Shown here: positions 34,495-43,441 of the stretch, one piece after another
Numbering within the stretch: the stretch's first letter is position 1
How the letters are laid out: each line of letters starts with the position of its first letter
Source: Nocardia ignorata NBRC 108230
Lineage (GTDB): Bacteria; Actinomycetota; Actinomycetes; Mycobacteriales; Mycobacteriaceae
Length of the DNA stretch: 64,000 nt
NCBI RefSeq assembly: GCF_001612905.1
Contig: NZ_BDBI01000033.1
Coordinates: 1 to 64,000 of the forward strand
Direction: 5' to 3'
Notes under the pieces: generated by a model
What the model saw: the letters and a program-made list of their open reading frames with translations, nothing else
What the model was told of the DNA's origin: nothing
Databases searched by the model: none
Program-made: the position numbers and the translations under genes

Positions 34495-34848
34495 ATGAGC
34501 GAGTTCCGCGTGACCGGCGTCTACCCTGTCAGCTTCCGGCAGACGCCCTTCGTAACCGGCTTTGCCAGCGGAAACTTCGCCACGGGCGACACTGTCGAAC
34601 TGCGACGAGCAAGCAATCCGATTGCCCACGGGGTCCTACAGGGGATGCACATCCACCTCAGCCCTCGAGGCGAACACTCGTTCTTATTCTCCGGCGACAT
34701 CTCCGAACACGTCCGGGTCGACGATGTCATCCACACCATCGACACCACGACCTTTCTACTCGCCACCCACGGAGGCGCGGACCTCATTGCCTCGGCGGCC
34801 GATGCGGCAGCAGGCGGAGTCGAATACCACGACCTGATCGACGAGTAG
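34495..34848 (+). CDS. Hypothetical protein, 117 aa
   Basis: Predicted beta-rich protein: VTGVYPVSFRQTPFVTGFASGNFATGDTVELRR resembles the beta-barrel pattern of translation-factor domain 2 (a small OB/EF-Tu-like barrel), but the match is only by eye. No signal peptide or membrane segment. Codon use is less GC-rich at third positions than in neighbours, hinting at recent acquisition. Starts 12 bp after the flavin reductase gene, perhaps co-transcribed. Function unknown. Confidence 0.65.
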   Translation: MSEFRVTGVYPVSFRQTPFVTGFASGNFATGDTVELRRASNPIAHGVLQGMHIHLSPRGEHSFLFSGDISEHVRVDDVIHTIDTTTFLLATHGGADLIASAADAAAGGVEYHDLIDE

Positions 34849-34853
34849 CAGCC

Positions 34854-35090
34854 TCATTCGCAAGCGACTCCATCACTGTTTTCGTCCAGTTCCGGACGGT
34901 AGCCGGGCTCGCCCGCTCCGGCCGCTCGCGCCGCCTTGCAGTTCTTGTAGTAGACCCCAGGCGACGGCGCCTCGGGCCGAGGCAAATCGACCGTAGGCGG
35001 CGGCACATACGGCGTGGTTGCGGGCGGGGGCGGGGCAATGGTCGTGATGATCGGCGGCGGTGGCGGGGCGACCGTCGTTGTCGGTACCAC
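34854..35090 (-). CDS. Excalibur-domain protein, N-terminally incomplete
   Basis: 78 residues from GTG. The C-terminus YYKNCKAARAAGAGEPGYRPELDENSDGVACE is an excalibur calcium-binding domain with the DxDxDG-like DENSDG and two Cys. Before it is a Pro/Thr-rich spacer. Excalibur domains normally sit on secreted proteins, but here an in-frame TGA lies a few codons upstream of the GTG and there is no signal peptide. The gene may therefore be truncated. The aminotransferase frame, read literally, runs across this gene in another frame. Confidence 0.6.
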   Translation of the reverse strand: MVPTTTVAPPPPPIITTIAPPPPATTPYVPPPTVDLPRPEAPSPGVYYKNCKAARAAGAGEPGYRPELDENSDGVACE

Positions 35091-36480
35091 CGCTGTCGGG
35101 GCTCGTCACCCAAACCGGCGACACGCCAAACATGTTGGCCGAACTTCGCTTCCCGGTCGGGCCGTTCAGCCGATGAGGCAGGGGGTGGCGCCGGTGGGGT
35201 CGGGGGTGAGGGGGCGGGTTTTCGGGGGTGGGGTTCCAGTGGCCGTTGGTGAGGGCGTAGGTCCAGGTGGGGCCGGTGGTTACCAGGGTGGTGAGGGCGG
35301 TGATCAGGCGGTCGATGTCGGCGGGGGTGGTGCCGAGGCCGACGCTGGCGCGGAGGGCGGCGTCGAGGCCGAGACTCGTGAGGAGCGGGTGGGCGCAGAA
35401 GCGGCCGTCGCGCAGGCCGATGGCGTGTTCGGCGGAGAGGTAGGCGGCGACGTGGCCGGGGGTGTAGCCGTCGACGGTGAAGGCGACGATGCCGACCGAG
35501 TCGGGGCTGTCGGACCAGATCCGGACGGAGTTCACGCCCGGGATGGCGGCGAGCCCGTCGCGCAGGCGGTCGGCGAGGGCGCGCTCGTGGGCGACCAGTT
35601 CCTCGGGGCCGAGGGCGGCGAGCGCGTCGCAGGCGGCGGCGATGGCGGCCGCGCCGAGGACATTGGGTGAGCCGGCTTCGTGGCGTTGCGGCGCGGGCGC
35701 CCACTCCGCTTCCGCCACACCGACATTGCGCACCGCGCCACCACCGGCCAGGTACGGATCGGCCGCGTCGAGCCAGTCGCGCCTGCCGACGAGCACCCCG
35801 GATCCGAACGGCGCGTACAGCTTGTGCCCGGAGAACGCCAGGTAGTCGATTCCGCTCTCGCGCAGAGAGATTCGCCGATGCGGCGCGAGCTGCGCGGCGT
35901 CGACGAGAATCCGCGCACCACACAGATGCGCGATGTGGGCCAGCCGCTCCAGCGGCAGCACCTCACCGGTCACATTCGACGCGCCGGTGACGGCGAGCAA
36001 AGCCGCGGGCCTGCTGCACAATTCGGCGACGATCCGCTGAATGGTCTCCTCGAGCGTCGCGGCGGCCCGGACAACCCTTCGCCCGTTGCGCGTCCACGGC
36101 AGGAAGTTGGCGTGGTGTTCGATGTCGAGCACCACCGTCTCCCCCGGCACGCATCCGGCCAGCAGGTTCAGCGAGTCGGTGGTGTTGCGGGTGAACACGA
36201 CGACCTGGTCGTCGTCGGCGTCGAGGAACCGGGCGACCGAGCCGCGCGAGGCCTCGTAGCACTCGGTGGAGATCCGTGAGGCGTAGCCGGCGCCGCGGTG
36301 CACGCTGGCGTAGTACGGCAGCAGTTGCGAAATCCGGTCGGTGACCTGGCGCAATGCGGGTGCGCTCGCCGCGTGGTCGAAGTTGGCGTAGGCGCTCGTT
36401 CCGCCTTGGACGAGCGGGACGCGCAGGTCGGCGCCGGACACGGCGGCGAGGGCACAGGTGGGGTCGATTACAGCGGTCAT
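34873..36480 (-). CDS. Class V aminotransferase / cysteine desulfurase-like, probable C-terminal frameshift
   Basis: PLP enzyme of the NifS/CsdA fold. The Schiff-base Lys is in DYLAFSGHKLYAPFGSGVLVG, His in LDIEHHANFLPW, and ILVDAAQLAPH is the cofactor-binding strand. Read literally it is 535 residues, but everything after about residue 425 is non-homologous basic sequence read through the excalibur gene. Removing one base from a 5-C run (plus-strand G run 35210-35214) restores a tail ending in TPDPTGATPCLIG with stop at 35166-35168, giving 437 residues. Either a sequencing slip or a real mutation. Substrate unknown; no Fe-S genes nearby. Confidence 0.8.
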   Translation of the reverse strand: MTAVIDPTCALAAVSGADLRVPLVQGGTSAYANFDHAASAPALRQVTDRISQLLPYYASVHRGAGYASRISTECYEASRGSVARFLDADDDQVVVFTRNTTDSLNLLAGCVPGETVVLDIEHHANFLPWTRNGRRVVRAAATLEETIQRIVAELCSRPAALLAVTGASNVTGEVLPLERLAHIAHLCGARILVDAAQLAPHRRISLRESGIDYLAFSGHKLYAPFGSGVLVGRRDWLDAADPYLAGGGAVRNVGVAEAEWAPAPQRHEAGSPNVLGAAAIAAACDALAALGPEELVAHERALADRLRDGLAAIPGVNSVRIWSDSPDSVGIVAFTVDGYTPGHVAAYLSAEHAIGLRDGRFCAHPLLTSLGLDAALRASVGLGTTPADIDRLITALTTLVTTGPTWTYALTNGHWNPTPENPPPHPRPHRRHPLPHRLNGPTGKRSSANMFGVSPVWVTSPDSGGTDNDGRPATAADHHDHCPAPARNHAVCAAAYGRFASARGAVAWGLLQELQGGASGRSGRARLPSGTGRKQ

Positions 36481-36807
36481 GACGAATATCCCGTCGGCTC
36501 AGGAACTCACCACGTAGCGAGAGTCCGCGCTTGCCGCGTCCACCTCGGACGTCGGCCTGGTCGTCACCCGGAGCACCCCACCGCGGAGGAGGGTTGCCGA
36601 CCAGCTAGCCGGGGCTTGTCGCTGGTACTCGTGACCTGGGTTCGAGATTGGCAGACGATCCGGATCGCTGTCAACCACCGATCGAAAGATGTTGCTCGCC
36701 ACCAGATCCCGATTGCCCCTGGATTGCCCATACGCCGACAGGTGGCAAGCCCCATCGTGGACCCCCCAAATGATTGAGTTCCCCCACTATTTGTTAGAGT
36801 GGCCGAC
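36481..36807. other. 327-bp intergenic region, divergent aminotransferase/MarR
   Basis: Holds the two divergent promoters. Near the MarR side, TTGAGT (36774-36779), a 15-bp spacer and TAGAGT (36795-36800) form a promoter whose transcript would begin at the ATG. CCACT-N9-AGTGG (36784-36802) overlaps the -10 and could be an operator. Nothing else is seen. Confidence 0.5.
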
Positions 36808-37245
36808 ATGCCCTCGACCACGAACCCCGAACGCGGCCTGGCGCGCTACCCGGTGTACGCGCTCGGCAGGCTCACCAAGTTGATGCACGCCGAGATCGAC
36901 GTCCCGCTGCGTGACCACTGGGTGCTCACCTTCATCGGGGAGAACGCCGACCTCACCCAGAAGAAGGTCGGCGAGTCGCTCGGCATCGACCGCAGCGAGG
37001 TGGTCCGCCTGATCGACGCGCTGGAGGGCGCGGGCCTGGTCGAACGCACCCGCGACGGCAAGGACCGCCGTAAATACCGGCTACGCATCACCGAAGCGGG
37101 CCGCAAGCAGTGCAAGCGCACCGACAAGCTGATCGCCGAGGCCACCGCCCGCGTCCTCGCCCGGCTCGACGCCGACGAGCAGGCCACCCTGCACCGGCTC
37201 GCGCTCACCGCACTCGGCGAGACATCCGCGGCGCCCGCCCCGTAG
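36808..37245 (+). CDS. MarR-family transcriptional regulator
   Basis: 145 residues from ATG 36808; an in-frame GTG three codons earlier lies within the -10 region, so the ATG is preferred and the mRNA is probably leaderless. Winged helix: LTQKKVGESLGIDRSEVVRLIDALEGAGLVERTRDGKDRRKYRLRIT. It stands 108 bp before the large Pls/PosA synthetase gene on the same strand and could regulate it, itself, or the divergent aminotransferase. Ligand unknown. Confidence 0.92.
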   Translation: MPSTTNPERGLARYPVYALGRLTKLMHAEIDVPLRDHWVLTFIGENADLTQKKVGESLGIDRSEVVRLIDALEGAGLVERTRDGKDRRKYRLRITEAGRKQCKRTDKLIAEATARVLARLDADEQATLHRLALTALGETSAAPAP

Positions 37246-37353
37246 CTGTCGGGCGCGCCCGACAACTCCCGGTACCGTTGGCAACTGGTGACCATCCCGT
37301 TTGCTCTCCGGTAACCCGACCGTGAAACAACAGACACCGATGGGGGTCAACCG

Positions 37354-40300
37354 ATGAGAGGTGGACTGAGCACGATGCTCGAGCCACGCACCGAGGGCCC
37401 GGCGAACCGGCGGCGTGATCCGCTGCTGCGCGCCGATCTGGCCGCGCCGCCACGCACCCTGGTCGACATTCTCACCAGCACCGCCCTCGCTCACCCCGAC
37501 GCGCCCGCGATCGACGACGGCACGACCGTGCTCAGCTACATGGAGTTGGTGGCCGCGATCGAGGCCAGGATGACCGAACTCGCCGCGGCCGGGGTCCGCC
37601 CGGGCGACCGGGTGGGCGTGCGGATGCCCTCGGGCAGCGCCGCGCTGTACGTCACCATTCTCGCGGTGCTCTACTGCGGTGCCGCCTACGTGCCCGTCGA
37701 CGCCGACGACCCGGAGGAACGCGCCCGGCTCGTCTTCGGTGAGGCGCGGGTGAGCGCGATCGCGACCGCCGCGGGCATCGAGTCCGACACCGCCGTCGCG
37801 GGCAACGGCCACAATGATCCGCACACCCTGCCGACTCCCGCCGACGACGCCTGGATCATCTTCACCTCCGGTTCCACCGGCACCCCGAAAGGTGTTGCGG
37901 TGACCCACCGCAACGCCGCCGCGTTCGTCGACGCCGAGGCCAGGTTGTTCCTGCGCGACGCCCCGATCGGCCCAGGCGACCGCGTGCTGGCCGGCCTGTC
38001 GGTGGCGTTCGACGCCTCCTGCGAGGAGATGTGGCTGGCCTGGCGCAACGGCGCCTGCCTGGTTCCCGCCCCGCGCGATCTGGTCCGCACCGGTGCCGAC
38101 CTCGGGCCGTGGTTGATGCGCCGCGAGATCAGCGTCGTCTCCACGGTGCCGACACTGGCCGCCACGTGGCCCTCGGATGCCCTGGAATCGGTGCGGTTGC
38201 TGATCTTCGGCGGCGAGGCCGTACCACCGGAGCTGGCCGAACGTCTGGCGGGCGCCGAGCGCGAGGTGTGGAACACCTACGGCCCCACCGAGGCGACGGT
38301 CGTCGCGTGCGCGGCGCTGCTCACCGGCGAGATGCCCGTGCGCATCGGCCTGCCGCTCGACGGCTGGGACCTCACCGTGGTCGACCCGCAGGGCAACCCG
38401 GTACCGACGGGCGAAACCGGTGAACTCGTGATCGGCGGTGTCGGCCTGGCCCGCTATCTCGACCCGGCCAAGGACGCCGAGAAGTACGCCCCGCTGCCGT
38501 CGCTCGGCTGGGAACGCGCTTATCGCAGTGGCGATCTCGTGCGCAACGACCCCGAGGGCCTGATCTTCCTCGGCCGCGCCGACGATCAGATCAAGATCGG
38601 TGGCCGCCGCATCGAACTCGGCGAGATCGACAACGCCCTGCAGCACCTGCCCGGCGTGAGCGGTGCGGCCGCCGCGATCCGGACGACGAAGGCGGGCAAC
38701 AAGATCCTCGTCGGCTACCTCACCGGCGCCGGACCGGAATTCGACGCCAAACAGGCCAGAAAGATTCTGGCCGAACAACTTCCGGCACCGTTGGTTCCGC
38801 GCCTGGCGGTGGTTGCCGACCTGCCGACACGCACCTCCGGCAAGGTCGACCGCGACGCTCTGCCGTGGCCGCTGCCGAGTACCGACGACACCGCCGACCA
38901 CGGGCTGAGCGGCACCGCCGCCTGGGTCGCGGGACTGTGGGACGCCATTCTCGGCGCCGAGGTGACCGATCTGGACACCGACTTCTTCGATGTGGGCGGC
39001 GGTTCCCTCTCGGCCGCCCAGCTGGTCGGCGCGCTGCGTGAACGGTATCCGCATGTCACCGTGGCCGATCTCTACGATCATCCGCGCCTGGGTTCGCTGG
39101 TGCAGTACCTCGACGGCAGCGCCCCTGTGGCCGCCGTCGACGCGCGGGTGGTGGAACCGACTCCCCTGCGCGCTCAGCTCACCCAGGTACTGGCCACCAT
39201 CCCGCTCACCACGCTCACCGGCTTGCAGTGGGTCACCTGGCTGGCGGTGGTGTCGGCGATCGCCGGCTGGTCCGGTTCGCTGCCGTGGTTGCCCCGGTTG
39301 TCGTGGTGGTGGATCGTGCTGGCCTTCGTGCTGTTCATCTCGCCGATCGGCCGGATGACACTGTGCGTTGCGGGTGCCCGCGTGCTGCTCGCCGGGTTGC
39401 GTCCCGGCACCTACCCACGCGGTTCGTGGGTGCATCTTCGCCTGTGGGCGGCCGTGCGCCTCTCGGAGGCCAGTGGCGCCGAAAGTCTCTCGGGCGCACC
39501 GTTGATGGTGCCGTTCGCGCGGGCGCTCGGCGCCAAGATCGGCAAGGGCGTCGACCTGCACTCCCTGCCGCCGGTCACCGGCATGCTCGAACTCGGTGAC
39601 GGCGCGAGCGTGGAACCCGAGGTCGACCTGTCCGGTTACTGGGTCGACGGCGACCGCGTGCACATCGGCGGCATCACCATCGGCGACGGCGCGGTGATCG
39701 GCGCCAGGTCGATCCTGCTGCCCGGAACCAAGATCGGTAAGCGGGCCGAGATCGCGCCCGGTTCGGCCGTGTCCGGCAAGGTCAAGGGCGAACAGGAATG
39801 GGCTGGCTCACCGGCGGCGAAGACCGGTAAGGCGCCGCGCCGCTGGCCCGACCACTCCCCCGAGCGCGCCAGGCACTGGCTGATCGTGTTCGGCCTGTCG
39901 TCGATGGCGCTGGCCGCGATGCCGGTGCTCGGCCTGGCCGTCGGCGGCACGTTCATCGCCTGGTGGGTGCGCGAGGAGACGACCATCGGCGCCGCCGCCC
40001 TGCGCGGTTTCGCGATCCTGCCGGTCGCCACGCTGCTCAGCCTCGGTGTGTACGCGGTGGCGACGGTGATCGCGGTCCGCCTGCTCGGTATCGGCCTGCG
40101 CGAGGGCTACCACCCGGTGCGCAGCCGCACGGGCTGGCAGGTGTGGGCGACCGAACGCCTCCTCGACTCGGCACGCACCTTCCTGTTCCCCCTCTACGCC
40201 AGCCTGCTCACCCCGATCTGGTTGCGGCTGCTCGGCGCACGGATAGGCAAGAACGTCGAGGCCTCGACAGTGCTGTTGCTGCCCAAGTTCACCGTGGTCG

Positions 40301-41256
40301 CCGACGGCGCGTTCCTGGCCGACGACACCATGATCGGCAGCTATGAACTCGGCGGCGGCTGGCTGCGCATCGGCGAGGCCAAGGTCGGGAAGCGCGCCTT
40401 CCTCGGCAATTCCGGGATGACCGCACCCGGTCGCCGGGTGCCGAAGAACGGGCTCGTCGCAGTGCTGTCGGCGGCGCCGAGCAAGGCGAAAGCCGGGTCG
40501 TCGTGGCTGGGCAGCCCGCCCGTGCGGTTGCGTCGCGCGGCCGAATCCTCCGATACCTCCCGCACTTTCGACCCGCCGCTGCGGTTGAAACTGGCGCGCG
40601 CGTTCGTGGAGACCTGCCGACTGATCCCGGTGATGGTGACCTTCGCCATCGGCCTCGGCGTGCTGTTCACCCTGGCCCTGATCGCCCAGCACAGCGACTA
40701 TCTGGTCGCGGCGCTGCTGTCGGGACTGGTGCTGATGGTGGCGGGCGCGGTGGCGGGCATGATCGCCGTCGCCGCGAAATGGCTTCTGGTAGGCCGTATC
40801 CGAGCGGTGGAGCATCCGCTGTGGAGCTCGTTCGTGTGGCGCAACGAGGTGTCGGACGCCTTCGTCGAGACCGTCGCCGCGCCCTGGTTCGCCAGGGCCG
40901 CCACGGGTACCCCGGTGATGAATCTGTGGTTGCGCGGACTCGGTGCCAAGATCGGCCGAGGGGTATGGTGCGAATCCTATTGGCTTCCGGAGGCAGACCT
41001 GGTGACACTCGGTGACGGCGCGACCGTGGAACGCGGCTGCGTGGTGCAAACCCACCTGTTCCACGACCGCATCATGTCCATGGACACGGTGACCCTCGAC
41101 GCCGGCGCGACCCTGGGCCCGCACTGCGTCGCCCTGCCCGCCGCCCACATCGGCGCGGGCGCCACCATCGGACCGGCCTCGCTCGTCATGCGCGGCGACG
41201 TGGTTCCCCCGTCGACCCGCTGGTGGGGCAACCCCATCACGCCCTGGGCCAGTTGA
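37354..41256 (+). CDS. Pls/PosA-type single-module membrane peptide synthetase
   Basis: 1300 residues. An adenylation domain (about 40-510) has IIFTSGSTGTPKGVAVTH, GPTEATV, YRSGDLV and a final Lys in TRTSGKVDRDAL. A thiolation domain has DVGGGSLSAAQ with the phosphopantetheine Ser near 549. There is no condensation or thioesterase domain. Instead, pairs of membrane helices alternate with three left-handed beta-helix (hexapeptide-repeat) domains at about 690-810, 950-1040 and 1190-1300. This is the architecture of epsilon-poly-lysine synthetase-like enzymes. At the pocket position equivalent to GrsA Trp239 there is Glu (FDASCEEMW), compatible with a cationic amino acid. Product unknown. Confidence 0.9.
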   Translation: MRGGLSTMLEPRTEGPANRRRDPLLRADLAAPPRTLVDILTSTALAHPDAPAIDDGTTVLSYMELVAAIEARMTELAAAGVRPGDRVGVRMPSGSAALYVTILAVLYCGAAYVPVDADDPEERARLVFGEARVSAIATAAGIESDTAVAGNGHNDPHTLPTPADDAWIIFTSGSTGTPKGVAVTHRNAAAFVDAEARLFLRDAPIGPGDRVLAGLSVAFDASCEEMWLAWRNGACLVPAPRDLVRTGADLGPWLMRREISVVSTVPTLAATWPSDALESVRLLIFGGEAVPPELAERLAGAEREVWNTYGPTEATVVACAALLTGEMPVRIGLPLDGWDLTVVDPQGNPVPTGETGELVIGGVGLARYLDPAKDAEKYAPLPSLGWERAYRSGDLVRNDPEGLIFLGRADDQIKIGGRRIELGEIDNALQHLPGVSGAAAAIRTTKAGNKILVGYLTGAGPEFDAKQARKILAEQLPAPLVPRLAVVADLPTRTSGKVDRDALPWPLPSTDDTADHGLSGTAAWVAGLWDAILGAEVTDLDTDFFDVGGGSLSAAQLVGALRERYPHVTVADLYDHPRLGSLVQYLDGSAPVAAVDARVVEPTPLRAQLTQVLATIPLTTLTGLQWVTWLAVVSAIAGWSGSLPWLPRLSWWWIVLAFVLFISPIGRMTLCVAGARVLLAGLRPGTYPRGSWVHLRLWAAVRLSEASGAESLSGAPLMVPFARALGAKIGKGVDLHSLPPVTGMLELGDGASVEPEVDLSGYWVDGDRVHIGGITIGDGAVIGARSILLPGTKIGKRAEIAPGSAVSGKVKGEQEWAGSPAAKTGKAPRRWPDHSPERARHWLIVFGLSSMALAAMPVLGLAVGGTFIAWWVREETTIGAAALRGFAILPVATLLSLGVYAVATVIAVRLLGIGLREGYHPVRSRTGWQVWATERLLDSARTFLFPLYASLLTPIWLRLLGARIGKNVEASTVLLLPKFTVVADGAFLADDTMIGSYELGGGWLRIGEAKVGKRAFLGNSGMTAPGRRVPKNGLVAVLSAAPSKAKAGSSWLGSPPVRLRRAAESSDTSRTFDPPLRLKLARAFVETCRLIPVMVTFAIGLGVLFTLALIAQHSDYLVAALLSGLVLMVAGAVAGMIAVAAKWLLVGRIRAVEHPLWSSFVWRNEVSDAFVETVAAPWFARAATGTPVMNLWLRGLGAKIGRGVWCESYWLPEADLVTLGDGATVERGCVVQTHLFHDRIMSMDTVTLDAGATLGPHCVALPAAHIGAGATIGPASLVMRGDVVPPSTRWWGNPITPWAS

Positions 41257-42587
41257 TGCGCTCGTTCTACGAGGACCCGATCGACATCTACCTCCCGCAG
41301 AACGGCAATCGCGGCTACCGGGTGTCGCGCTACGAGCTGGAGCTGAGCTACAAACCGGCCAGCAATCGGCTGGCCGGGCGTGCGGTGATCATCGCGGTCA
41401 CCACCGAGGTCCGTTCGTCGTTCACCCTCGACCTGTCCCCTGCTCTCGGGGTGTCGAAGGTGTTCGTCAACGGGTCCAAGTCGGTGAAGTTCAGTCATCA
41501 GCGCGGCAAGCTGGCCGTCACCCCGCAGCAGAAGATCCCGGCGGGCGGGGTGCTCGAGATCGCCGTGCACTATTCGGGCACGCCGAAACCGGTGCGCGGA
41601 CCGTGGGGCGAGGTGGGCTGGGAAGAACTCACCGAGGGCTCACTGGTGGCCAGCCAGCCCAACGGCGCGGCGTCATGGTTTCCTTGCGACGACCATCCGA
41701 GTTCCAAAGCGTCCTACCGCATTTCGATCACGACGGACAGCCCGTACTACGCGCTGGCCAACGGCACCCTGATGCGTAAGCAGGCCAAGGCGAGCCAGAC
41801 CACCTGGGTGTACGAGGCGCCCGAACCGATGGCCACCTACCTGGCGACCATCCAGATCGGCAACTACCGCAAGTACCGGGTGGGCAGTCCCGGCGAGCCG
41901 GTGCCGATGCAGGCCATCGTCCCGCCGCGGTTGCGCGCGAACTTCGAGCACGACTTCGCGCGTCAGCCGCAGATGATGGCGTTGTTCACCGAGAAATTCG
42001 GCCCGTACCCGTTCGAGAACTACAGCGTGGTCGTCACCGACGACGACCTCGACATCCCGATCGAGGCACAGGGCATCTCCATCTTCGGCGCCAACCACTG
42101 CGACGGCAGGCGCGGCGCCGAACGACTCGTCGCACACGAACTGGCACACCAGTGGTTCGGCAACAGCCTGACCCTGCGGCAGTGGCGCGACATCTGGCTG
42201 CACGAAGGCTTCGCCTGTTACGCCGAATGGCTCTGGTCGGAGGCCTCGGGCGGGCCGGGCGCCGATCAGCTGGCGCGCGCCGCGCACGCGAACCTCGCCC
42301 GCCAACCGCAGGACATCATCGTCGGCGATCCCGGCCCGGCGGACATGTTCGACGACCGCGTCTACAAGCGCGGCGCCCTCACCCTGCACGCGTTGCGCCT
42401 GGAACTGCGCGACCACCTGTTCTTCCAGCTCATCCGCGAATGGACCGCCCGCTACCGGCATTCGTCGGTGACCACCGAGGACTTCGTCGACCTCGCGGGT
42501 CATTACAGCGTCGCGCCGCTGCGCGGGCTGTTCGCGGTGTGGCTGGGCACCAGGCCGTTGCCGCAGCTACCTCAGAACACCAAGTAG
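41256..42587 (+). CDS. M1-family metallopeptidase
   Basis: 443 residues. Zinc site HELAHQWFGN near 293 followed by LHEGFACYAEW with the third ligand Glu about 18 residues on, the gluzincin HExxH-x18-E pattern. The GAMEN exopeptidase motif is not conserved; the corresponding strand reads IEAQGISIF. At 443 residues it lacks the large C-terminal domain of classic aminopeptidase N. The ATG shares one base with the stop of the synthetase gene (TGATG), so the two are translationally coupled. A role in processing or immunity to the synthetase product is a reasonable inference. Confidence 0.9.
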   Translation: MRSFYEDPIDIYLPQNGNRGYRVSRYELELSYKPASNRLAGRAVIIAVTTEVRSSFTLDLSPALGVSKVFVNGSKSVKFSHQRGKLAVTPQQKIPAGGVLEIAVHYSGTPKPVRGPWGEVGWEELTEGSLVASQPNGAASWFPCDDHPSSKASYRISITTDSPYYALANGTLMRKQAKASQTTWVYEAPEPMATYLATIQIGNYRKYRVGSPGEPVPMQAIVPPRLRANFEHDFARQPQMMALFTEKFGPYPFENYSVVVTDDDLDIPIEAQGISIFGANHCDGRRGAERLVAHELAHQWFGNSLTLRQWRDIWLHEGFACYAEWLWSEASGGPGADQLARAAHANLARQPQDIIVGDPGPADMFDDRVYKRGALTLHALRLELRDHLFFQLIREWTARYRHSSVTTEDFVDLAGHYSVAPLRGLFAVWLGTRPLPQLPQNTK

Positions 42588-42757
42588 CGCTGGGCCAATT
42601 CTTCGACGAGCGGGTCGTCGGCGGGCACCATCTCGAGTGCTTCCAGATCGTCGGCCACCGAAATGTGACGGTTGTCGTCCTGCTCGGGGTCGGGCCCGTC
42701 CTCGGCGAGATGACGCTGCAACTTCTGCCGGACCCGGTCCTTCAGTGAATCGCGCAT
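42572..42757 (-). CDS. Small acidic hypothetical protein, 61 aa
   Basis: Sequence pattern: basic N-terminal helix (MRDSLKDRVRQKLQRHLAEDG) then an acidic region ending in ADDPLVEELAQRYLVF. No signal or membrane segment. Its last 16 bp overlap the convergent peptidase gene. Codon use is gene-like. Family not recognised. Confidence 0.6.
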   Translation of the reverse strand: MRDSLKDRVRQKLQRHLAEDGPDPEQDDNRHISVADDLEALEMVPADDPLVEELAQRYLVF

Positions 42758-42795
42758 ACTTCCAGATTGCCCGTCGGCCCGTGCGCACGCCAGCC

Positions 42796-43251
42796 TCAGA
42801 CTGGCGTGAGCCAGGTTCCCCACGGGGTGTTGCGCAGCACCGAATACCCGATGAGCAGGCCGAAGAAGGTCCACACCGTCACCGGACTCAAGCGGGGTAA
42901 CCGCCAGCCTTGCCCGCGTCTGGCGCGCAGGAACCAGTCGACGACGAAGGCCGCGAACGCGAGGGTCAGCGGCAGCGCGAGCAGGTTGCTGTGCAGGGAA
43001 TCGATGATGCGGCCGTCGGTGAGATTGTGCATCGCGCGCATCCCGCCGCAGCCGGGGCAGTACACCCCGAATATCGCGTACACCGGGCACAGGCCGTAGG
43101 AACCCTCCACGTGCGGGTCGCGGAAATGCAGCAGAGCCAGGGTGCCGATCCCGAGACCAGCGGCGATCAGCGGCGGCGCGAACCGTCGCCAGGGCGGCGC
43201 CGGGGTGCCGGCTGCGCCGGAAATCCCGGTCGCGACGTGCGCGTTGTCCAC
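42796..43251 (-). CDS. DUF2752 membrane protein
   Basis: 151 residues with three to four membrane helices. The motif YCPGCGGMRAMHNLTDGRIIDSLHSN is the DUF2752 signature with paired Cys. GTG start at 43249-43251 is chosen because TACCGT ends 6 nt upstream, fitting a leaderless transcript; a Shine-Dalgarno at proper distance is absent. Function of the family is unknown. Confidence 0.85.
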   Translation of the reverse strand: MDNAHVATGISGAAGTPAPPWRRFAPPLIAAGLGIGTLALLHFRDPHVEGSYGLCPVYAIFGVYCPGCGGMRAMHNLTDGRIIDSLHSNLLALPLTLAFAAFVVDWFLRARRGQGWRLPRLSPVTVWTFFGLLIGYSVLRNTPWGTWLTPV

Positions 43252-43441
43252 CCTCTTACGGTAACGGCGCCCGCTGGAAGCCGCCACAACGCCTGTAATT
43301 CCCCGGCCGCTTCGGACGATTCCACAAGGTAAGCGGGTGTTGATACCCACTCGGCAACAAATGGGACACTCTGACCCGCTAACACTAGCTAGCACGCAAG
43401 CTCGCACTGTACGGTGGCCTACGACACAAAGGAGTGCCGAT

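Noticed and set aside
37354..41256. Complete non-ribosomal peptide cluster
   Set aside because: No condensation, thioesterase or tailoring genes nearby; the single-module membrane architecture fits Pls/PosA enzymes instead.
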